A DNA stretch of 61,711 nt from NCBI GenBank assembly GCA_022560025.1, contig JAFISE010000178.1, positions 1-61,711 on the forward strand, given 5' to 3'. The notes beneath the pieces were generated by a model. That model did not search any database. It saw only the letters and a program-made list of their open reading frames with translations, and was not told where the DNA came from. A program made the position numbers and the translations under genes. Within the stretch, counting starts at the first letter, position 1; every line of letters begins with the position of its first letter. Source of the DNA: Stagonosporopsis chrysanthemi. Taxonomy: Eukaryota; Ascomycota; Dothideomycetes; Pleosporales; Didymellaceae. Positions 21,393 to 30,787 of the stretch are shown piece by piece.

Positions 21393-22820
21393 TCATGCTC
21401 GAAACATGAGATCCTGGTTCGGGAACATGTCCAAAGCCACCTCCAAGTCCTTCAAAAGGTCTTGTCGTCCAGCAGCTATTATGGTGCAGCAGCTCTCCGT
21501 GTAATGCTCCGAGACGTGAAAGAACTGTGGGCCTCCACAGAGTTTTCCGAACCTTGCTTCCTCAAGAAGCAGCATTTCTTCTAACATGAGAGTCAAAATT
21601 GGCCGCCATTCCTCGATGGTAGGTAACATGATTCCAAAAAGGACCAGGCGACGGAGCGTCAACTTTTGCTGTTTGAAGAATCCGAGCAAGTCCTGACCTT
21701 GGAAAGAGGCGCATTGGATGTGGAATGAAGTGAGTTGCTCGAAGCAGTGGTCGTTCAAACCGCGCAAACTGTTTGAGACATTGATGTGTCGATCGCTTTC
21801 CCAGTAAATATCATCGAACACGAATTTCAAGCTACGTAACATTCGCAGCGAGTGGAGTGCATGACCCAGTGACTTGGCTACGTGCCGATCTTGTCCAAGG
21901 TCATACAGCGCAGTGCCGTCCATGCGTCTCAGCTTGGTAGGATTGCTTGCGCTAAAACAAATACTCAGGTCTTTCAGACCCTGTAAAGCCGAAGCAACTT
22001 CGACAAAAGTGCGTGCACGGATAGCTGGCGAAAGTGGGTCTCCCGAGACCAGCGACAGGAGCTGGACACCGTGTCGTTGCGCAGCTCTCACGATTAAATG
22101 CAGAAGATAATCCGAGTAAACGTAAGTCTCGATCTTGTAAGGGTCATCCGCATGATCGTTGTCGTAGTCTTCGTTGTCGGAGTCATCGCGGTCAAGGATA
22201 TCGGAGTCCGAGTCGGAAGTCAAGGTTTCTCTATTGCGTTGGAATTGCTCGGCCAATTGTACCTGACGAGCTGGAGAATCGAGCCAGAAAGAGGCCATGA
22301 AGCCTGATTCTATCACCACGCTTCTTAGATGTGGTGTTCGTGCCATGATAGTGTCCAGCGACCCTTGGAGCCCAAGTTGCACACGTTTTCCGAGGGTCAA
22401 GGAGTTGTTTGGATATATACCATCAGTATGGTGCTTCGGAATTTCAATAACACCATACCCAGCGTATTGGTGCGGTGGCATTCCACACTGAGGGTCTTGA
22501 TCATACGTGGGATGATTTGCCTTGGCAAAGACCAGCTTGTTGATCCATTTGCCAAAGCCGTGATTTGAGATGACCTCCAATCTGGAAAGAGAATGTGCGC
22601 GCAAGGTTACGAACTGTGTTGCAAATGCGACTCTTTCGAATAAGTGTCGCGTCTTAATTTCGAGATAATGGCAGCTGAGTCGGAAATTGCAAAACCCATC
22701 ATCCTCAAATTTGTCGTCATACTGGTGTCGTGGATAACGATACTTTGGTGGCCTTACGAAAAAGAGGTGGGAGGCGATTCGGCAGAGCAATTCAGCCGGC
22801 AAATCAACGAGTTGAGCCAT
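21393..22820 (-). CDS. F-box-like protein
   Basis: Single exon, 475 aa. The first 50 residues form an F-box-like motif (MAQLVDLPAELLCRIASHLF, then CNFRLSCHYLEIKTRHLFER), the signature of fungal F-box proteins that recruit substrates to SCF ubiquitin ligases. The remainder alternates leucine-rich short helices with an acidic patch at about residue 200 (DSDSDILDRDDSDNEDYDND) and resembles the fast-evolving LRR-like fungal F-box expansions. It is the first of three F-box-like genes in this window; the N-terminal layout (DLPAEL...CNFRLSC) parallels the one at 27639 (DLPTEL...CAFRLAC). The substrate is unknown. Confidence 0.75.
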   Translation of the reverse strand: MAQLVDLPAELLCRIASHLFFVRPPKYRYPRHQYDDKFEDDGFCNFRLSCHYLEIKTRHLFERVAFATQFVTLRAHSLSRLEVISNHGFGKWINKLVFAKANHPTYDQDPQCGMPPHQYAGYGVIEIPKHHTDGIYPNNSLTLGKRVQLGLQGSLDTIMARTPHLRSVVIESGFMASFWLDSPARQVQLAEQFQRNRETLTSDSDSDILDRDDSDNEDYDNDHADDPYKIETYVYSDYLLHLIVRAAQRHGVQLLSLVSGDPLSPAIRARTFVEVASALQGLKDLSICFSASNPTKLRRMDGTALYDLGQDRHVAKSLGHALHSLRMLRSLKFVFDDIYWESDRHINVSNSLRGLNDHCFEQLTSFHIQCASFQGQDLLGFFKQQKLTLRRLVLFGIMLPTIEEWRPILTLMLEEMLLLEEARFGKLCGGPQFFHVSEHYTESCCTIIAAGRQDLLKDLEVALDMFPNQDLMFRA

Positions 22821-23498
22821 ATCGGAAGGCTTGCTTTTTCACGTGATCTTGTGCTCCAGGATGAAGATGTCGCATTGATGCAGATGTGTTGTATGTTGGT
22901 GACGGGCATTGACTGCGGGGCCTCAAACGCGTCCCAATTAGGATTAGTGAAGACAAGGCCGCTACTTCCTTTGCAGCATTTTGTTTGACGAGCTTGTCCT
23001 TACCCCTCAACGTAACCGAAACAATTTCAGGACGGATGTGCGTAGGTATGGCATCTCCGACTGCTCTATATCATTCTATTAATTGTGGATTCTGGCTCTT
23101 GAACTTCTGGTCCGCCATTTTGCTCTTGTTCCAAGTAGGCGTGCTTCCGCGCCTTACAGTGTTGCTGTGGTCCTCATCCCGATGACTTGAAAACGAAGCC
23201 CTTGGACGCAAAGGCACAAGAACTACAAGCGTTTGCTTAGCTTTCTTGGCCATGCAGTTCCATAGGCATTTCAACGTCATCGAGAGTCGGAGCAGGGTTT
23301 CTGTTGGCGGCTTACAGACACGCTATTGCCCAACGAGGAAGCTCAGTATGCCAGCGACCAGTCACCCCAGGAACTCAAAACTGATGAACATGGCGTGTTC
23401 GCGTGCACTGTACCGGGACATCGGGGTATAAATTCCGTATCTTACCACCTACTATCTTGCCTCGATACCCGCTGTGCTGTCTTTGAAGCCTCACAGAA
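22821..23498. other. Intergenic, divergent promoter region
   Basis: 678 bp between divergent starts. Short open stretches only. A TATAAA at 23427-23432 serves the plus-strand gene. Confidence 0.55.
23427..23432 (+). promoter_or_regulatory. TATA box of the S10 carboxypeptidase gene
   Basis: TATAAA lies 67 nt upstream of the ATG at 23499, a usual distance for a fungal TATA box. Confidence 0.5.
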
Positions 23499-25252
23499 AT
23501 GTTGATCAATCGTCTTTCGCTTCTTGCAGCTCCGAGCTTACTTTGCGCACTCACTAATGCTCAGTTTCCGCCGGCAATTGAGGGTGTCACTGTACTCGAC
23601 TCGCATATCGAGGACGGCATCAGCATCTCGTATAAAGAGGTATTTGTGTATATGTTTCTCGCTTGAGTACATTGCTTAGGAAAGATACAGAATGACCTGT
23701 GCGAGACGACTGATGGTGTCAGAAGCTACTCCGGCTACGTACACTTACCTGCTGGCGCCCTCGCTGATCTGGGTGTGCAGAACCAGACGTATGAGATAAA
23801 TACCTTCTTTTGTTCTTCGAGTCGCGAAAGGACCCAGCGAACGCACCTTTATCTATCTGGATGGTATGTATTAACCTCCGTCCTTCGAACAGCCTCACTA
23901 ACGATGTTCCATAGAATGGCGGTCCGGGGAGTAGTTCGATGCTTGGACTGCTGCGCGAGAACGGACCTTGCTACGATGGTGGCCGGTACGGACCTGCATT
24001 TGTAGCATACTTTCAGGAGCAAAATGAGAGGATTTTGAACGGTTCATGGGACGAGCAGGGCCAAACTCATCTGCTCCATCATGACACTCTGTTCATTATC
24101 AATGGATGCATCGATCGCTACGTACAGTGGTCTGGCTACCCACAAATGGCCTACAACAACACTTACGGCATCAAAGCATACAACGAATCTCGCTACGAAG
24201 AGGTCATCGACGCCTTGTACCGCACTGACGGCTGTCTGGAACGTATCGAGAATTGCCGAAACCTCAGTCTCGCCTACGATCCCACCAACCAAGGCTTCAA
24301 TGGAAGTGTGAACGCGATCTGTCAGAAAGCCGAGACATTTTGCACAACAGAGATCCGCGACCCGTACTTCGACAGCGACGTCAATTATTACGACATCTCT
24401 GCCCCAGGCGCCGCCTCATTCCCTGCACATTGGTACGCGGGCTGGCTTAACCAGCCCCATGTCCAGCAAGACCTGGGCATTCCGCTCAATTGGACGCAAT
24501 CCAACTCCGCAGTATCACGCGCCTTCCGCAGTATCGGCGACTATCCACGTCCTGGATGGAAAGAAGACCTAGCCTACCTCCTCGACGAAGGTATCAAAGT
24601 CGCGCTGGTGTACGGCGACCGTGATTACGCCTGCAACTGGTACGGGGGCGAAGCGCTATCCCTCGCCATCCCCTACGATAACGCCACAGCGTTCGCTGCT
24701 GCTGGCTACGCACCACTCGTCGTGAACGATACCTATATTGGTGGCCAAGTGCGCCAACACGGCAACCTCTCATTCACACGCGTTTACGAAGCCGGTCACG
24801 AAGTTCCTGCCTATCAACCCGAAGCGGCATTCCGTATCTTCCAGCGTGCTTTGTTCAACTTCGACATTGCAACAGGCAATATCTCGACTACAGAGAACCC
24901 CGGTTACGCGTCTGAAGGCGCGCCAAATGTGTATAATATCACCAACGAGCCGGTGACACTGCCGGGCAGTCAGTGCTATGTGCTCGACCGGGAGCAATGT
25001 ACTGAGAAGCAGTGGGAGACGGTCATGAACGGTACCGCGTTGATCAAGAACTGGATTGTTGTTGATGCGAATACGAGTTACCTGTTCCCTGAGCTGGCTG
25101 GCAATGTGACGAGCGGCAACAGCACCACGAGTCCAACGCCGAGTGGGAGTGGAGCACCCCCTGAGTCGACGGGTGTAGCGGCAAAGAACCTGGCTGGTGG
25201 TGCACTAGTGTCATCGCTGATAGCAGCCCTGTTAGTGGTGTTGGAGATGTAG
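23499..25252 (+). pseudogene. GPI-type serine carboxypeptidase (peptidase S10) with a 1-nt frameshift
   Basis: Secreted serine carboxypeptidase. Exons are 23499-23639, 23691-23863 and 23915-25252, with clean splice sites. Residues 1-22 form a signal peptide. Exon 2 starts in frame (NDLCETTDGVRSYSGYVHLP ... YEINTFF) but ends in a different frame (FFESRKDPANAPLSIWM), which joins exon 3 NGGPGSSSMLGLLRENGPCY. Exon 2 is 173 nt; 174 would be needed. The break falls at TTTTG (23808-23812), where family members have Trp (TGG). The catalytic triad is otherwise intact: Ser in GGPGSSS, Asp in YGDRDYACNW, His in YEAGHEVPAY. The C-terminus has a Ser/Thr/Pro spacer and a hydrophobic tail (NLAGGALVSSLIAALLVVLE), indicating a GPI anchor. 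It is either a recent null allele or a base-calling error; without repair, translation stops soon after the break. Confidence 0.85.
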
Positions 25253-25415
25253 TAGAAGGCCGTGGCTAGATGCAGGGATTCACGGAGATGGGGGCTGAGA
25301 CATTATCCGACAATTCATTTACCTCCAATCCTTCCGTATTAACTCTTTATGTACTGTACACCTTACTAAAAAGCATTGCTGATCACTAAACAAATAAATC
25401 TCCATCCACCTCCGC

Positions 25416-26541
25416 TCACAAGTCATCCTGAAGCGGGCTCAGTCCCTGCGCGGAACCAATCCTATCCTCAAAGAAGAACCTCAGCCTCTCCACGTACTCG
25501 CGATCAGCCATCCACGTCGCAAAGTTTGCGGCCTGCGTGTTAGGCTGCTCAAGAATCTTCTTCGCACCAGCCGGTGCCGGCATATCGGTCCTGGGGCTCC
25601 AGCCACGAGTTTTCTGGTGCTCATCGCTCAGCAAGAAGTTGTGCAGCAACTTGGCGCCCTCAGGGTGCGGTGCATCCTTCAAGATGGCACCTGTCTGCGG
25701 CCAGGAGACAAAGGTGCCTTCCGTGGGCAGGATGTCGCTGTAGCCTGTGGGAGGCGTCCAGGAGTGTCCGGACGTGAAGGTGGCTACGCTGTCGCTGTTG
25801 GCGGACTGGACGAGCGTCTTAGGGGTTGCAGTGCCACGAACCCAGCGAGGGTTATTAGCGAGCAGAGCGTCGAACCATTTAATGCCGAACTTGGGATCCT
25901 TGAGCCTGTGGGACAGTCAGCTAGAGAAGGGTTGGAGGTGAAGTTGATGTAGCTTACAAAAGATCGAATTGCCAGAGCACTGCATCGTCATCGTTGGGGT
26001 AGGTGAGTGCGATCTTATCCTTGAACTCGGGCTTAGTGAAGTCGTTGTACGACTTTGGCACTGTCGTGGTCTTGTTGGTATTGCTCTGGATCGACCAGCC
26101 CAAGATAAAGAGACCGGAGTACGCGGCGTCTTTATCCTTGAAGATGGAGGCAACCTTGTCAAAGTTCACAGGCGCGTAGTTCAGCAGAGCACCCTCCTTC
26201 TTCCAGCGTGGATAGTCATGAAGCGTCTGAAGAATGATGCTGTCGATATAGACGTTCTTGGCCGCAAGCTGCTTGTCAAGGTTGCCGTCGTGATACTTTG
26301 AGAGGTCGACAGTGACGTTGAGAGTCATGTTGGGGAAGCGTGCTTCGAAGGCCTTTTTCAAGAAGTCTTGCTGCCACGTCTCATCACCACCGTGCCAAAG
26401 ATTGACAACACCTCCCTCAGCGAGCGCCGCCTTGTAAATATCATCAAGGCTGCGAGTCTCCTGTTTGTATGCTGACTCCTTTTGAGGCCGAGCGATGGAC
26501 ACCCCAGCAAGGAGGGCGAGATTGAAAAAGGTAGCGCGCAT
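25416..26541 (-). CDS. Secreted ABC-type extracellular solute-binding protein
   Basis: Two exons (26541-25958 and 25905-25416; 52-bp intron GTAAGC...CTGAC...CACAG) give 357 aa. A signal peptide covers about residues 1-18 (MRATFFNLALLAGVSIARPQ). The rest is a periplasmic-binding-protein type II fold like bacterial iron(III)/polyamine/thiamine binders: AALAEGGVVNLWHGGDETWQ, FEARFPNMTLNVTVDLSKYH, DSIILQTLHDYPRWKKEG, KDKIALTYPNDDDAVLWQFD, KWFDALLANNPRWVRGTATP and FVSWPQTGAILKDAPHPEGA. Bacterial relatives deliver ligands to an ABC importer; fungi lack such a system, so this protein probably binds a ligand outside the cell or serves another role. The family pattern suggests ancient acquisition from bacteria, with intron gain. 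Its stop lies 163 bp from that of the convergent S10 gene. The ligand is unknown. Confidence 0.85.
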
Positions 26542-26629
26542 GATTACGATATGCTATGGAAAGCGTTTGGTAGATGTTGGTAAGAACGAATGGCTGATGA
26601 TGAGCTACATCGTGGTTCTCAACATAGCT

Positions 26630-26635
26630 TTTATA
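26630..26635 (-). promoter_or_regulatory. TATA box of the solute-binding protein gene
   Basis: TATAAA on the minus strand, about 90 nt upstream of the ATG at 26541. Confidence 0.45.
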
Positions 26636-27249
26636 TGGCGAGGCTGCACATGTAGGATCGTTCCTCTCATTACTGGCTCGGTCCGTTAGGCATGATTCTT
26701 GTCAGGGTGTAGCCGAACTATGCAATACTGGGGTGCGTTCGCCGACGTTGGGTCAGAGGATTTGATGAAAGTATCGTTGAGAGATAGCTGACGCGTCATG
26801 TGCGGTCGATGGCGAAAATGTCTTCGCTTTGCCTGCTGGTCTAGCCCATAAGGCTTGTAAGTGTATGACCAATTTTACCCTTCACCATCTCCCTATATGG
26901 CCTGACAGCGGCAGCCAATTGTCCGGTACAGCCACAGGTCCTTGGAATTTGAGGCTTGTCCCTGATTAAGTCTTACGATCGCCAGGGCTACTGACTTGTT
27001 TCTTGTGTTTTCGTTTTAGTGCTCCCGGGGAGATCATCGGCGCTTATGTGATTTTGTGGCTTGTTGCGCGGAATTGTGCCGTGGGTGAACCTCGGGACGA
27101 CGACATCGGATTGGATAGATGAATGTGCTCAAGATCAGATTGCAATACCTCGGCCCTATATGGGTCCTTCCTAGTATGGCTGATATGACATGACTCGTCC
27201 TGAAGGAGCAGAATCAAGCTTAACTTGAATTGATGAACACGTCTTTTGT

Positions 27250-27370
27250 TCAGTTTTAGGGTTAGTTAGAGTCCCTAGAGAGTTAGGATTAGGATTAGTT
27301 GAGATAAGAGTTAAGGTTAGGGGCTATAAGTATATAATAGGTATAGAAGTTTTCCTATAGGCTATAGCAA
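27250..27370. repeat. Degenerate TTAGG-like, TA-rich islet
   Basis: About 120 bp in which TTAGGG, GTTAGGATTAGGATTAG and GTTAAGGTTAGGGG occur, followed by TA-rich sequence (CTATAAGTATATAATAGG). The composition differs sharply from the surrounding DNA and resembles parts of the MITE-like repeats in the AT-rich block (GTTAGG/TTAGAG units). It could be an interstitial telomere-like repeat or a small RIP-mutated repeat remnant. Confidence 0.5.
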
Positions 27371-27638
27371 AGTGATTGGAAACCGAACATGTGTTAGATC
27401 CACGTGACCATGTCAGCCGAGGTTTTGGGCATGTCCGGATGACATGTCACCTCCAACAGGAATCTGCAAAAGTCGTGGCTGAATCGGAGGTGTTTGATTG
27501 GGAAGGCATGAGGGTATTCCTGTCGAAACGCAGTGGCGACGCGTTTACGTGTGCTAGCGCGTCCCTTACATAAGCAGCGTCAGCTCCTCTTGCGGGCCTC
27601 CAAAGCTGTCTACCCGGTCACCAAACGTACTGGCGACG

Positions 27639-29077
27639 ATGATGACGGAGCGCAGACTGCGAAAAGCGACATCTGCAATGTCGAACCCGAGAGTTTCGGA
27701 GTCTGACACGTATGGTGCACTCACTCTGGCGGACCTTCCCACTGAATTGATCTGGCATATCGCCTCCTATCTCACAACACCAACACTGACACGAGACTTC
27801 GAAAAGCTGACAGTGCGAAAGCGCAGACATGATCTTTGCGCCTTCCGTCTTGCATGTCGTAGCTTACACGATAAAATCCAGGATGTCTTTTTGCCCACGG
27901 CTTTCAGCACGTTGGAGGTCGACCTGACTCGGCCTGATCTGGATATACTGATCAACATTGCAAGGGAAAGCAGATACTCTGATGCTGTGAGGGAGCTTCA
28001 CTTCGTCATGGCGGAGGCATGGCCGGACGCTGATGACTGGAGCGATGAGTTCGAACAGGAAATGGCCGAGCGCGACTATATCGAGAAAGGAACTGGCGCA
28101 ATCTTGCTGAGCAGGGCCCTGGGTGGATTCCAAAACCTTCATACAGTGAGGATACAGCCTGTCATGTGGGTGAGGAATACACATCTCTACAGCGTAACTT
28201 ATGTGCGGAAACTGATTGCACGTCTAGTATCCTGGCAACTCTCGGTTCATTCTGTCTCGCTGGCCTCACGGTGAAGGATCGACTACTAGTCTCGTTGCCA
28301 CTATTCTTGCAGCGCTTAGTCTTTCGGACACCCGTATCGAAACTCTGGCCTTTTCGAGGCAACCCCCTTTCACCGACCATTTGAACGGACCAACTGGCTG
28401 CTACATCAGCCAGCTGAACATCCCATTAAGCTCGATGTCCGCTTTCCAGTGTTTGAGAACGTTGGACCTTACCATTGCTCTACGCCCGACGAAGCGGTGT
28501 ATGTATCACACCAGCCATACACTAAGTGTGCTGACCGATGATAGTCGAACCACCTATGGCATCGATCCTTACATCTTTTGTCTCCGGTCTCCAGCAGCTG
28601 GAGTCATTGTCTGTGCGATTTGACAGCCACCTTCTTACTGAGCTAGTAATGCGCGACCTTCTGGAAAATTGCCAGATCCCGACGCTCACACGATTCCGAC
28701 TGGAGGTTGCTTGGGTCTGGGATTCCCCATCAGGTTGTCCTCTTGTCGGATTTGTACAAAGGAATAATCATATACAACATATCCACTTTTCGTATGTGGA
28801 TCTTGAAGAAGGTAGTTGGCATGCCGTCTTGGAGGCACTGTCAACATGTGAACACCTTCGAACAATTTCGTTCAGGTATATCACGGAAGCGAACTGCGCC
28901 GTCTTCCTTGGTCAGAAAGAAATTTTCCATTTTCAAGGGACCGAGAACATGGCTACCGGCCTGAGAAAGGCCCTTGGCGGGATCAGCGTTGGCAACACGG
29001 ATCACGATGAGTGCCCGGCCGCTCGCTATGACAACTATCCGGACGATTCAGAATACGAATCTGCTGAAGAGAACTGA
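27639..29077 (+). CDS. F-box-like protein
   Basis: Three exons (27639-28169, 28228-28498, 28545-29077) give 444 aa. Intron 1 (58 bp, GTGAGG...CTGAT...CTAG) and intron 2 (46 bp, GTATGT...CTGAC...ATAG) restore one frame across what would otherwise be three separate frames. The F-box-like motif is at about residues 28-75 (LTLADLPTELIWHIASYLTT ... CAFRLACRSLHDKIQDVFLP). Downstream, Leu-rich segments such as SGLQQLESLSVRFDSHLLTE and VLEALSTCEHLRTISFRYIT suggest LRR-like repeats; the C-terminus is acidic (DDSEYESAEEN). Start choice: ATGs at 27639, 27642 and 27678 are all in frame. Probably an SCF substrate adaptor of unknown target, related in layout to the gene at 21393. Confidence 0.72.
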
Positions 29078-30787
29078 GCTAGGAGTTATTTGTGAAACGT
29101 CTGTATAATTCTCCTCATATGTGGTGTGGGACGATTGCAAGGCTTGTTCGGAAACCAGGATCAAGATGATCACCGTTGTACTCTTCCCGATTCCTCCGGA
29201 ATGGCTTATAGTGTCCACTGTTGGACCATAGGCAGCCTTCCGAGTTGCACGACAGCGGCAGTGTCGGCTCCGTAAGCACAAAAAGAACTGTTTGCCCACA
29301 GACCTTCGCTTAAGGCATATCCCTGCTCAACTGTGCCCAGATGCAAATACTGCGCACTTTCGCACGCGATAACTCATTTTTCGGATTTGCGCGACAGTGA
29401 CGAAAAGAGGTCGCACAGCGATACGCGAGCTTTGACAATCTTTTTGGAGCGACCGGAACTAATACCAATCCTCGACGCACTCTCGTTTGGGATTGCTCAG
29501 GTTGATCTCGGATCGCAGTCAGTATGTTCCCCGTCTGTCTAGACCAGGTTGCTGGTTTCTTGGTGGCCCGTCCGAATCGCTTGTACATCCACATTGGTGG
29601 TTAAAACAAGGGCAACTACATACGTTGATTGTTACGAGGACGATGACCAGATGTGGTTTCTAGGCCAAGCCCTGGTGGCGCTTTGATGTTTAACAGCGCG
29701 TACAGCGTGACGCGTGTTACTACTGTGCCACGCGGTTGCGACTACCTTTGCGACGCCGCATGGCTTCGTTCTGTTCTAAATGGAAACTATACCTCGCGGA
29801 ATCATCCCTTCGCAAAGAGACACTGCAGCGGGCAGTAATCGTTGCAGTTCATGAGCTTTGCCGCAGCGTAGGGTCACAGGCGATACGGCAATCTACGAAA
29901 GCTATCCTCGTGGCGGTTAGAGGTTCTCTGTAACGTTTGGATGCACTCGTTCAACAAATGACACGTCGTTCGATAATAGCAGTGGAAACAGGATCGGAGT
30001 GCTCAGCGTTTTCCAGTCCAAGACACGACCCGGACGTTACGTCCTACCGCTCGGGGCATCCGCTGTACCATGAGGGCGATTGCTAAAAAGTGGGACGGTA
30101 ACAATTCAGCACGTCCGGTGTCTTGGACCTGGCAAGTGCAACCTAGGTCATGATCGGAGCTATCTCATATGTTTGTCTACCCGCAGTCGGCTCCAATAGG
30201 ATCTCTGCCGCGGAGATCAGTAGCGCCCGTAGTGCGCGGTTAGCAGTGAACAGGTACAAAGTATCGTAGAATTATACGGTCCGAATGTGCTCGACTGCCG
30301 GCATACGGAAATGGATGAAACTTTCTGTTTTCTGGAACGTCAATCGGCGGTGGATCCCGTACGACGCTGCTGCTGCTGGAGAATATCGGTTCGAGCTGTC
30401 GAGTACTCCAGACCCATGCCCGCCGCTAGAAAAAAGACGCTCATATCCAAGGAAGGGCTGACTTGATATCTATAACTGCATCCCTCCATGTTGGCTACTC
30501 GAGACTACCACGCCGCAACACCTCGCGCATCAAAATCCGCTATCATGATTTGACATTGAGCAACTAGCACGATCCTTTCACTCCTACGAATAGGACACAT
30601 GAACGACGGCTGCGGCAACCCGATTTGGCTAAATATGATACTTGACGATGATATAAGGAGTGCACAGCGGTCGCACGATGGCGACGATGCACAGCTGTCA
30701 GGCAGCGCTCTTGAGTACAGTTTCGCACAGACACCGCTCAGTCTTTGCACCACAGCGCCACCCTCTGAGTCTTGGATCCTCTCGTCA
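29078..30787. other. 1.7-kb stretch without a recognisable gene, upstream of the PKS
   Basis: Open stretches are short and motif-free on both strands. The last 190 bp before 30788 are open in the PKS frame (ATG 30599 onward), so the PKS could start earlier than chosen. No repeat or RNA gene seen. Confidence 0.5.

Larger units (their letters stand above)
26542..27638. other. Intergenic, divergent, with an AT-rich repeat islet
   Basis: 1.1 kb between divergent genes. No coding content recognised. It contains a TATA box for the minus-strand gene and a short TTAGG-like, TA-rich islet at about 27250-27370. Confidence 0.5.
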
